This document shows, piece after piece, positions 35,466 through 45,589 of a stretch of 64,000 nt of DNA (position 1 is its first letter; each line of letters begins with the position of its first letter). This DNA comes from Xylogone sp. PMI_703 (taxonomy: Eukaryota; Ascomycota; Leotiomycetes), in assembly GCA_021399445.1 (NCBI GenBank), contig JAJTUQ010000004.1, positions 3,410,001-3,474,000 on the forward strand, read 5' to 3'. The position numbers were made by a program, and so were the translations under genes. The notes below the pieces were generated by a model that had not been told where the DNA came from, searched no databases, and saw only the letters and a program-made list of their open reading frames with translations.

Positions 35466-37599
35466 CTCTAGTATCCTGGTTAAAATGCAATGATGATAAT
35501 TTGTAGTTGGTTGCGGCAGGAAGAGAATAATTTACACAAAAATAGAAACTCCCAAATGGATATCAGCTCAACATCTCCTCTTATATGGAGATAAATCGGA
35601 AGAAGTGCCCCGCTCCAAGTCCGGCTCATTACCCCGCCTTAGTTTCTAAGATTGCAACACAACGCGAATCCATTGCTCGATGTCAGCCCGGAAAGTCAGG
35701 AAGTTTGGTATTCTCTACGAATAACATCAGAGGTATTTCGACATCTGCGTCAGCCAGGTGCCTCCGTATGTCCGAAAGGAAATTCCCCAGTTTCTCAACA
35801 GCGAATATCCTACCAGGCCTATCTACGGAACAATCCCAATTGAATGGAATTGAATGAATAAATAAAGTGACTCCAGGTTTGGTCTATCTAAGTTCTGAAA
35901 AACTTGATGGGTAAAAGGGAGTTACAGGAGAGAACCCCCCATCTTATCCAGCCTTATTGGCGAGGCTGTGATGATTGAGTCAGTATCTACAAGAGAAGTT
36001 ATTAAACTACGCACCTATATAATGCTAAATATACCTATCTCAATATTATGGCAGTATTTGAATTTATACAACAATGTGGTGTGGGAGGTAGCTGGGTCGG
36101 TCATCTACTACTAGCAGAAATGGCAGCAATGGACCGAAAGGAGATCCAGAGTTAGATTTGCTGGCAGGAATATAATCATCTTATAGCTTCAAGAATCTCA
36201 GATTATAGTGACTTGTAATAGTTTGGCCGTACTTATATTGATATGTTGATTTGCTTATATCCGGGTAGATTTCATAGCATAGGGCAGCTCGCACGTTATT
36301 GGAATAACGCAACATATTTCTCTATCTTTGCGTAGACATCTTCATCGAATGTCTATGAAGTCTTTGAAGTAGATGATATCTGAAATGCACCACATCAGCA
36401 TTGTATTACTGCTGAAAGCATCCAGGTATTCTATATGTTAACCGCCACCCTTGCGGAGCCGTTCAGCTTCAGACCCTAACCCCTTTTCAACGTCACGTCG
36501 TAGGAGCCCACCTCAACAGTATTCTTTATCAATTCATGTCGCAGGTATTGTAGATATCTCCGTCTAGTATTGCATCAGCCAATGAAAATGAAGTCTTGCG
36601 GATACTCTGTTCATGGGATAATATCACCCCTTCCCAGATCACTCCCCCTATTCTCACTGGACACTCCGCCGATAACTCAAAACGCCATGTCCATACCCAG
36701 AATTTCCGGATCCTTCCGCAGATCACTCTCCTTTACCTTGCACTCCATGTCCGAAATCTTCACTCATAAATAACAGCATTCTATTCCCTGTAGTCCTCAA
36801 CTAGCTGTGCGGCTTGCTTAGTCGTTCGTTCTCGGCGCCGAGTGGATAGCACCTCAGACATAAAAGCACACACTGCTTCCTTCTATTCTTTCTCCTCCTT
36901 CTTCTCTTCACGTTCTTTCACACCGTTCAGTATACAAGATTCAGCTTCAGCAACTTCTTCCTTCAACATTTGTTGAACAATTTAATATTCCATTGCTCAC
37001 ATTGAATCTGCAACCTCTATACTGTTAAACAGAGATTCTCTGGCGGTCTTGCTTGTCAGTCAGGTATGTTGCTCTTTAGTATCTGTCTTTCCGTCTTTTC
37101 TTCAATCTTTCTTGCTTTCTCCCATCACGCTTTGGTTCCGCATCCACCCTTTGATTACGGAGAGTGTTTGCCTTTCCAAGTATCTCGCGGTACGTGTATA
37201 TGCACAAGACTCTTGAGCATATGCAACGGCTTTCGTTCATCTTCTCTTTCAATATATCCCTCATATCACCTTTCCACAACCGTTAAGTAGACTTAACGGC
37301 CGTTGTCCATGTCTTCTTTCAAGCTATCCTTCCTTTTCACATATACTGAACAGAACATTGCATACCATTCGAGTCTTCCAAAAGACACCACAAATATGCG
37401 TGTCCGTTTCTATATCTCTTTGTTTGTCTGATCCTCGTTGACTGTAATGTCAACAACTTCCATCCATCTCAACTGAATACAATCACACGTGCATCTTAAC
37501 TTCCGCTCACTAACGACATAATCTTAGCTTAGTTAAGACGTGTGAAAGGCAAACTTGATTCATACCAACTCACTTTTCCAAAACAACTCCTTTATCAAG
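35466..37599. other. Intergenic region upstream of the CCHC orphan
   Basis: The left part (35990-36450) is AT-rich and shows no gene. A strongly pyrimidine-rich tract lies at about 36876-36930, and the sequence from there to 37599 looks like a fungal promoter plus a long 5' untranslated leader. Short frames such as 37066-37290 are not protein-like. Confidence 0.5.
36876..36930 (+). promoter_or_regulatory. CT-rich tract, probable transcription-start region
   Basis: A nearly unbroken run of C and T (CTTCCTTCTATTCTTTCTCC and onward) upstream of the CCHC orphan. Such tracts often mark transcription starts in filamentous fungi. If so, the leader would be roughly 650-700 nt long. Confidence 0.4.
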
Positions 37600-39131
37600 A
37601 TGGAAGTAACGGTAAGTCCTATTTCATATGACGATGAGATACTCAAAGATGAAAGGCTAACCACCCATAGAAGATGGCTCAAGCATACGCCCCTCAGCAA
37701 CAAAGTCCAGCTCAAAATATGAATCTGTGCTTCCGCTGCAGCACTAACGATCATGACTCCATCCATTGCCCTCTGATCTCTGATGATATCTACAATGACG
37801 ACTCGCAGTTAAAGGATGTCATCATCAGAAAATTCGTCCACCCGCCTGCGCCCTCCTATACTCATCCAGTAGGCAATCTTCCAGCAAAAGACCAGTTTGA
37901 TATCCTCCAGGACTATTGCAATTACGTCGACTCCTGGACAAACCAATTCCAAACCTACATCACTGAGATGCGTTACCTCATGGAGCACCATCCTGCCTCA
38001 TGGTTTGGAATATCGCAACAAGGATATTATATGGTCACGGTCAAGGCTTTGGATGTTCCGTCGGAGCATGAGATGATGGCAAGTGCTACTGCCAAATATG
38101 ACCCAGCCAAGTATCCTCACTTTCAATTTCAAGACGCCGAAGTTCCTCCCCCGTCCAGTTCAGGTAATGTGAACCAGCTTGATGCTTTGGCAAATATGAG
38201 CAAGCCAGGTGCATCAAAACCTGGACCAGAGCTGTCAATCCCGCATGCCTACCGACATCCAGAAAACTTGAAGGCCCCACAACCCATGAGAGCACGAGAC
38301 GGAAGACACTTCCTGCACATGATCCAGAATAATCTGATCGGACGTGAAGGTGCCACAAATGAGGAGGCGGACACCATGGAGGCTCAAGCAAACCTCCAAC
38401 ATAATTTGTCTTCCACTAGCAGCACTACGCAGATCCACCCAGCCAGGGAACCTCCTTATATTGATCCTGCTACCGTTAGCCAACCTGCAGTAAGACACCA
38501 ACCGCAACTACATACCTTCCCGACCGTCCCAAGAAGTTTTATGCCTCAAACAACCCCCGAGAGAGAGATCGTTCTTGGGGCGGGAGTTGGCGCCCCTTCG
38601 GCGATTTCGATTTCGTCGTCATCGTCCAGCTCCATTGGTGACGAGAGTGAAGGGACGCCAACTCCTGCCCCCAGAGGAACGAGAACCAGCACCAAGGCCA
38701 GAGGTAAAAGACCCCAGCGCGAAACCAGCACAGATCCAGTAGCAAAAAGGGCTCGGACTAGGAAGACGCAGACTCCAGGAGATGACGACGATACAGGATC
38801 ATACGGATCCCTTGAACCCATTCCTGTGGGTTGGAGCCGAGAAAGCAGCGAATCTCCCACTCCAGCGCAGATACTTCGCAGTATGAGGCGGATGGCACCA
38901 AGTGGTGTTGACTCCGCTGAATATGACGACCCGAATCTTGAAGGCGAGTGGGGTGTCCTGAACAATGATGAGACTCAGATCCTTGAAGATGTGGCCTCTA
39001 CAAACCTTCCCAGTGGAACCATAGCAAATAACCTAGGAGACAATGGGCCCATCTCCATGCCTTCTGATGACTATAGCTGGATGGAAGAATACCTCAACGA
39101 ACTACCCGACCTACCCGAAGGAGGACAGTAA
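37600..39131 (+). CDS. CCHC zinc-knuckle protein with nuclear-type basic region (orphan)
   Basis: Proposed two-exon model, 37600-37611 and 37671-39131, giving 490 residues. The first exon holds only four codons and the intron is 59 nt; alternatively translation starts at the ATG at 37674, five codons into the model. A retroviral-type zinc knuckle, C-x2-C-x4-H-x4-C, occupies residues 24-37 (CFRCSTNDHDSIHC). The next ~110 residues contain a helical, aromatic-rich part (DYCNYVDSWTNQFQTYITEM). The middle is disordered, with a Ser run followed by a basic cluster (KARGKRPQR and KRARTRK) that could be a nuclear localisation signal. The C terminus is acidic (SWMEEYLNELPDLPEGGQ), like an activation segment. 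The family is not recognised. RNA or single-stranded nucleic-acid binding is inferred from the knuckle alone. Confidence 0.72.
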
Positions 39132-39206
39132 GGCTTGCAAATAAGGTTTCCATCTTCCTTGCCCAACTTCTTTGCAGAAGTTGGTTTTTCTTTCCTTGGA
39201 CTGTGT

Positions 39207-39627
39207 TTCTCATTTGAGAAAATGAGAAGATGTTTTCTCTCTCTTCTATTTTCCAGAGAAGAGGAGGTTGCAGAAGTTACGCAACCATCTATGTTTTCAC
39301 GGAAGCTCGAGAGCTCAGTATCTTGTGTGTTTGTGTTATGTTTCTGGGAGGAAAATGTTTGGAAGGTTGGGAGCATTTTATCTGTTTCTCGGAATCTCGA
39401 GATCTCGGTTACGGATTATTCACGCTTTTTATTCACGCTTTCTGTGTGCTTTCTTTTCACTACTGTACTTTGGCATTCACTTGATTTTCCCTAGCGTGAA
39501 TGACGGATTCACGTTTGTAGTTAGTCTTTCATCAGCGTGAATTTTTAGAATTGGCATTCACGGTTGGTAGTCCATCAGCGTGAATCACATAGTCCATATT
39601 CACAATTAGGAGATCATCAGTGTGAAT
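39207..39627 (+). repeat. Run of short inverted repeats in a 3' flank
   Basis: Several hairpins follow one another. One 9-bp stem (39207-39215 with 39220-39228) closes a GAGA tetraloop. GGTTGC at 39265-39270 pairs with GCAACC at 39280-39285. Four consecutive units then each have ATTCAC(G) at one end and (C)GTGAAT at the other: 39475-39501, 39506-39541, 39555-39585 and 39597-39627. The last three share ATCAGYGTGAAT on the right arm. They lie within 500 bp downstream of the CCHC orphan stop and could be in its 3' untranslated region. Confidence 0.75.
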
Positions 39628-39778
39628 ATCATGACATTACCATGCTTCTTATACCCAAATATTACATGACAAGTATCCACCATTAGAGACCCCTATAAAC
39701 CCTTATATCCTGCAAAATTCCATACCCATAGATAAATCATATTACATACATCCTATATAGTCCATCAAAACATAAACG

Positions 39779-41680
39779 TCACTGGGTATCTTCATTACGG
39801 GATCTTTTCTTCTGTTGTGCCCATTTTTTGACACCCATACCTCCCTTCTTGACCCAGCTATCCATAGTCTCCGTAAACCACATTAATAATCTGCTGAAGA
39901 AGAATAGAAAGACAAAAGATATGCACATTACAACAGCAAATGAGTACCAATATGTTTTCGCCGTATATGCATTCGTTAGCTCTGGAATCTGAATGGAGAA
40001 GTAGCTGGTCATAAGGCTGACAGGAAGGAAAAGCACGCTGAGCTTGGCTAGAAGAGTAGCGGAGCGCGTGAGGCGGGCAGCAGATTCGGAGTCCTTTTGA
40101 GCGTTGATATTGAAGTACTACATAGAGATCAATTTCAAGGCACCATAAAATTAAGATGTTATAGATCTTACCGTCGAAATCAGAGCGTCTTTCTCCTCCA
40201 GCATTTCTTGAAAGCCACTCAATACAAGAGACTGGACTCGATCACGCAATCTTTGAAACCGCCTGGCAGCTGATTTGGAGATCGTAACACCCTGTGTTCC
40301 CTCAGATTGGTCGGTCGTGTCACTCTTGGTTTGTACATCGAGTATCCGATCTATGAGGTTTTTGTAACCTTCATACATGCGTTGTGATTGCCTTATCTCG
40401 TGACCCAGCTTATGGAGTGTTGGTATTATCTCGATGTTAGGGGATACATTTGATTTTCTCATCTATGACAACAATTAGCAATAGAGCTTTAAGCTTAGAG
40501 CACATCAGAATATACCATATCCTCATAAATTAAACGTTGCTATTGAATATTAGCATAATAGCCTAGCATTATTAGGATGCATTTCTTACTAAAGAATCAA
40601 GTGCCCTTTTATATGTCTCAATTGTGATATAGACAATACGCCAGTCATCGAACAAGTAGTAGAATAAATTACTTGCAGCTTCGATTCCAGTTTTCGATTT
40701 CCCATTTCCGTCAGGGTCGAGAGCAGGTCGCACAGACTGCATTGCTATTGGATCTGTGCTCACCCCGCACTGTGATAATTGTCTGAGAACGCTCAAGGTG
40801 TTGTGCCGAATAGCTTCTAATTCGCCATACTTATCCGGCCCTGGATCCTCCTGGAAAGTAATTACAGTACCTGCATCTCCGATTAGAAATGGTGACTTCG
40901 TTGAGAACGAAACGGGAACGAGAAAGGCAGCCATACAGTCATCGCAGAGGGCCAACCATGACCATAATCGGTCAAACCATCCTTCTCCCTTCTTCGTGCC
41001 CTCCTTTTTGGCTTTCTGGTGCATCCAGTTTGCGCCTATGCACAGAACTTTGAACCGTGATGTTAACACAATCTCTGGGACGTTTGATAACGGGAAACAT
41101 ACAACGAGGGCCAACATCTACCGAATGATAGTTTGTCATCTGACTGGCGATGCTGTAGTGACTCGGATGTATTTGACCACCCGATGAATTAGATGATTCG
41201 GTATCTCCATTAGCCAGCTCGATATCCTCCTCCTTGGTAGTATGTGCAGTCCTAGATCTGAAACCATGATGGTGGTGGTGGTCCTCATGTGTAGAAGCTT
41301 TCCGACGTAGAGGAGGTGTCTGGATTATAGCAAGGAGTCGCGGAGAAAACTTGTAATATTTCCCAATCAATTCTACAATAAGCCTTTGTTTGTTGGGAGC
41401 CCATATATTGCTGTTCGGGAGATAAGCATCAGTGAATTGATCTACGGATAGAGGTGGATAGGACGGAAAGTGCATACATCCATCTTGCCGGCCGAGATTC
41501 CGGCCTCTCGGAGTCTAGGAGCAGCTGGAATTGCGCAGCATCTAGATCGAATGAGATCTGGGCTTCATTCTTCCCAAACTCGACCACGAAGTTGTGCGTG
41601 GTCGGCTCTAGCGCACGAAGCTCGCTCTCCTGGTACACCGAGACGTCGTCGTAGTTTCTAAAAAGGCTTTCCTTGTCCAT
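39779..41680 (-). CDS. CorA-like divalent cation transporter family protein
   Basis: Six exons, 41680-41478, 41410-41103, 41047-40590, 40539-40516, 40462-40172 and 40117-39779, encode 540 residues. The first splice produces RWINIWAPNKQ, a recognisable start of the fungal CorA-like cytosolic domain, and the second gives PRFLCIGANWMH. Exon 4 is a 24-nt microexon (QRLIYEDM). The long helical region ends in NINAQKDSESAARLTRSATL and two membrane segments, about KLSMLFLPVSLMTSYFSIQ and YWYSFAVVMCISFVFLFFF. The GMN signature that lines the CorA pore is absent; the loop reads SIQIPELTN. A poly-His run (DHHHHHGF) lies in a loop of exon 2. Ion selectivity cannot be assigned. Some GMN-less fungal relatives may not be Mg2+ channels at all. 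Confidence 0.85.
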
Positions 41681-42316
41681 TATGAATACTGGTTTGATAG
41701 AGCTACATGGAAGAGGACGACACGCGATAATAATACTTATATTTGCAACTGTTGGCCACAGCAAGGCTGTGACTGCCTCGGGGCCCCTCAGACGACCTCA
41801 AGGTATTTTTAACTGGAGCTGCTGGGCGCAATCGTGTGGGGAGCGGAATCTAGGCTGCTTCAAGCATAGCCCCCAGCCTGTAGCCAGTCGGGGCGACCCT
41901 CTAGCCTCGACGGAAACACCAACATGTGAACTGGGTTTCAAGTTCCAACCAGCAGTCACGGGTTGGAATATCCACAAGAAGGCAGATATGGCCAATTAGA
42001 CCTGAAGCGCTTATGCTCGAATGTTGGTGTTTGATAGTACGCCTACTGCTGCAACAAGATGTCTTGATTATGGAGAACAGAGGACGTTGTTCAGTAGTAG
42101 GCGTTTATGCAGGCTCTCCCATTGTTTCTTGGCAACTGTAACTGGCGCACAAAAATACATACAAGCACCTCTGTTCAACGTGTCTCTCCTAGCTGTAACC
42201 CGACCGCATTCCAAAATAAAAAACAAGAATTGCATTTGCCACCTCTTCTTTCCCAATTGCTTCTATGGATCACTTGCTTCCTGTGCGGCGGAGCCTCCTG
42301 CGTGTTCGCAGCTCAC
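41681..42316. other. Intergenic region between the GNAT and CorA-like genes
   Basis: Both flanking genes are on the minus strand, so this 636-bp region holds the CorA-like promoter and the 3' end of the acetyltransferase gene. Overlapping short frames are not supported as genes. Confidence 0.55.
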
Positions 42317-42955
42317 CTAACCGCCGGTGCTTAATTCACTTAGCCTATAGGTCATAAGAAGTATAACGCTAGGATCCGCGTCAGAGTGGACCTCTTCCCG
42401 GACGATCTTGAACCCGCATTTCTCATACAGAGTCTTCGCAGCTGTATTGGCAGACTTGACAGAAATGTTCACCGCAAATTCTTTCCCTAGACTGACTGCA
42501 CGGGCCCTGGAGAAGGAGAAGGCCTCCTCTATGAGACGGCTCGCAAGTCCCTGGCCGCGAGCTTCCGGGTGTGTAAACATTCCATTGATTTGGAAGTAGA
42601 GGACTGGCCCCTGACTGGCTTGCTCAACAGCAACTGCCGTCCATGGGTTCCAGGATGGCGGAAGCTTACCTGGGTCTTCGTAAATAGGACCCAGTATAGT
42701 CAATGTGCTGGCGATGGCACCAGACTTCCGAGCAACGAATGTCGTTGCCAGTGGGTTAGAAAGGCGTTGAACCCAAATGTCGTCTGCGAAGGCAATCTCT
42801 CTCGCGTAAGTAGACCCAAATGCCTCCGGTGACTCCTGCAGAGAAAATAAACGGAAAGCTTTATATTTATCGACATGTGATTGAATTGCTTGGGGTTCAT
42901 GCGGCAACTCAACAATTTCGTAGGTCATGGTAGCAGTCGTAGATAAGCTTGCCAT
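42317..42955 (-). CDS. GNAT-family N-acetyltransferase
   Basis: A single exon of 212 residues from the ATG at 42955. A second ATG at 42928, nine codons in, directly precedes the domain (MTYEIVELPHEPQ) and may be the true start. The acetyl-CoA-binding motif A is clear: YFQINGMFTHPEARGQGLAS, with the R/Q-x-x-G-x-G/A pattern and a following helix RLIEEAFSFSRARAV. Motif B is represented by NTAAKTLYEKCGFKIVREE near the C terminus. The substrate is not predictable; many fungal relatives are orphan enzymes acting on small molecules or drugs. There is no signal peptide. It is unlinked functionally to its neighbours as far as can be seen. Confidence 0.9.
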   Translation of the reverse strand: MASLSTTATMTYEIVELPHEPQAIQSHVDKYKAFRLFSLQESPEAFGSTYAREIAFADDIWVQRLSNPLATTFVARKSGAIASTLTILGPIYEDPGKLPPSWNPWTAVAVEQASQGPVLYFQINGMFTHPEARGQGLASRLIEEAFSFSRARAVSLGKEFAVNISVKSANTAAKTLYEKCGFKIVREEVHSDADPSVILLMTYRLSELSTGG

Positions 42956-44180
42956 AGATAATGCGAAGGTAAACAAGTATAATGATAGTCGACTCTATCC
43001 GCCCATTGAATGGTACTCTACAAAAATTACTCTCGTCTTGAGAATCCCTCTAGTCAATTGATCTAGCGGGTTTCATCACTTAAATATCTGGTCAATGAGG
43101 CGCCTATGACTCAAAGAGGGGCCATGATTCATAGCGAGTGTAAATGGAGAACTTGTATCCATAAAGAACATGTCCAGCAACTGCCGCTAGATTAGATCAT
43201 CATCGTATACCCATCATGTAGAGAATGTGTAAAAACCTGCGTAGCACAACAATTGAAACAATTGCTTTTTTGTGTTGAGTGCTCATAAGCGGTCTCGCAT
43301 TATGTTAGGAAAAAATGGTGCAAAAGCGGCGATAACAATTGACCGTGGGGGTACTTTTGAGATCAATCAGTGTAGGATTATCACAGTCCACTCGAACAAT
43401 TAAGTAAAATCAGCCAGAAGAAAGTTGACAGTTATTTCAATACGAACAACTTATAATTATTGCATTTTTAGCTCGACAGAGCTTGAGATCAAGGTCTCGA
43501 GGTTTCGAGATTCATAATTTTCACGTGATAGGCATGTCTCGACGGGTAATGCCGGTGGTTCCTGGCTCGACCTCAGTGGTTCTTGCATGGGAAGTTGCGC
43601 ACGAGACCACATGCGGTGTAGCATCATTGTAACTCAGGGTTCTCCTAACGAAATCAATTTGCACTTCTACGTGGGCTTTCTACCCGCTTCCTTCCCCAGC
43701 AAGTTGTCTTTCGAGGAGTATCACAAGGGAACACCTGCCAGTAATCGCATTTGACTTCAACGCTGTGTCTGTACGTTGTTGCAGAATCAAGGCAAACAAA
43801 TCCGCTGCACCCGTTATTCACTACTTCTACTGCCAGCCCAATCTGTCTTGGTTGTACAAGTTGTCCTCCTACTTAGAACTCAGCACGCTGCCCTTCAATC
43901 AGATCTACAGTCTCTTCTACTGTCATTATCGCATAGCTTTATCGATATATATTCTGTGACGCCATCACCGCCATCTCGTTGCGAAGTGCTAAAAAGGGGT
44001 ACCTGAAATAGACAAGTTGCCGGGGACTGCCCAACGACTTTGAAATATTAGGCTAGGTGGGCATTCCTGCAATAAGAAAGTTTGAAGCCTGGCTAACATG
44101 GAGCAGATCCTCAAATCGATTCAGACCGACCTCATTTTCATCCTCATCGATCGCAAGTACTCGATTTTCGACTTTTCACC
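42956..44180. other. Divergent intergenic region, GNAT / ethanolamine kinase
   Basis: A 1.2-kb gap between divergent genes. It contains CACGTG-like sequence (TTCACGTGATAG near 43520) and palindromic TCTCGAGG elements near 43496, but no recognisable gene. A short frame at 43765-43959 is not supported. Confidence 0.5.
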
Positions 44181-45589
44181 ATGGGTACAACGTCCGGCCC
44201 TGGCGTCCTCAAACCTGTGCGGTTTATACCTCTCACATATAATCAATCCGAGTCGCAGACCTCTGCGATTCGCCTAATATTGGCACTCAAACCAGAATGG
44301 GGGAATGCTGAAAGCAAGATCGAAATTACCCGTTTTACTGACGGAATTACGAACACTCTACTGAAACTTACAAACAGAAGGCCTGGGTTGTCGGAAGAAG
44401 AAATAGACAGCGAAGCGGTCCTCCTACGGGCTTATGGTCGGGGAACTGATGTGATCATCGATCGGGAGAGAGAGACCCAAAACCATGAGTTGCTGATGCA
44501 GTACCATCTTGCACCGGCACTTCTAGCTCGATTTCACAATGGAATGCTATACCGGTTTATCCGTGGGGTTGTAACATCTCCAGCAGATCTTAGAAAACAG
44601 AGTATATGGCGAGGAGTAGCCAGACGACTGGCAGAGTGGCATGCTATTGTGCCATGTCTGTCTACACCTCGGCGAGATCAAATCACGACCATACATTCTG
44701 ATGTGCCGCACTCTACGCGCGATAAACATGATACAGACTTACAAGATGCCATTGATAATGCTGCTCCGGGAAAGCCAGCCCCGAATGTATGGTCCGTAAT
44801 GCAGAAGTGGATATATGCTCTGCCAACTGGCACAGATGCACAAAAAGCCCGGCAAGCAGAATTGCAGAAGGAATTAACGAGACTGATTGAAGAATTAAGT
44901 AATCGTCCTGGCCTGGGTAAAAACAGCGTAAGTGTTTCCACATATATAACGATGGCCATCATGCCTTCTGGAGCACATCCCAAAAGCAGCTTTCCAAGTG
45001 GTTTTCTCAAGCATATTTGTGCCTCTTGCCCGTTACCTGTATTAGAGCTCAACTGACATGAAACTAGCTGGTATTTGCCCATTGCGACTTATTGAGCGGG
45101 AATGTGATCGTACAGCCGCGAGCAGCTGGCTCCGGCCCGGCTGAGGTAGAAACAGTCAACTTTATTGATTATGAATATGCCACGCCGTCACCTGCAGCAT
45201 TCGACATCTCTAACCATTTTGCTGAATGGGGTGGATTCGACTGCGAGCACCAGTACCTGCCAACCAAGGCTGAAAGACTTGACTTCTTGCGAGAATATAT
45301 CCACAGCTACTTCTCGCACTTGGGTGAGAAAAAGACCCACGAGGAGGAGGAGGCAGAAGTCAAGCGACTGTTTGCAGAAGTCGATGTCTTCCGGGGAGTA
45401 CCTGGCTTCTACTGGGGAATCTGGGCCCTGATCCAAGCCCAGATTTCGCAGATCGACTTTGACTACGCCTCATATGCCGAGATCCGATTAGGAGAGTACC
45501 GAGCATGGAGAGAGGAGTGTGATGGAAGCAGGGCAGCTTCAGGGAAAGAGCTGCCGCTTCGAGAGAGACGGTGGGCGGAAGAGGCTTAG
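44181..45589 (+). CDS. EKI1: Ethanolamine kinase (choline/ethanolamine kinase family)
   Basis: Two exons, 44181-44927 and 45068-45589, encode 422 residues. The enzyme phosphorylates ethanolamine with ATP in the first step of the Kennedy pathway for phosphatidylethanolamine. The kinase Brenner motif is completed just after the intron: HCDLLSGN from His254, with catalytic Asp256 and Asn261. The metal-binding motif is FIDYEYA with Asp283. ITRFTDGITNTLLKL near residue 50 corresponds to the family's G-loop-like segment, and YATPSPAAFDISNHFAEWGG is strongly conserved in ethanolamine kinases. Ethanolamine rather than choline is preferred because of FDISNHFAEWGG and overall pattern, but dual activity is possible. 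It is the last gene before a long gene-poor block. Confidence 0.92.

Noticed and set aside
39475..39627. CRISPR array or transposon ends from the ATTCAC/GTGAAT units
   Set aside because: This is a fungal genome; the units vary in length, lack uniform spacers, and have no transposase or target-site duplication.
41432..41477. A 36-nt intron ending at the TAG before ATCAATTC in the CorA-like gene
   Set aside because: Too short, and the phase does not fit. The acceptor before CAATATATGG gives RWINIWAP, which matches the family.
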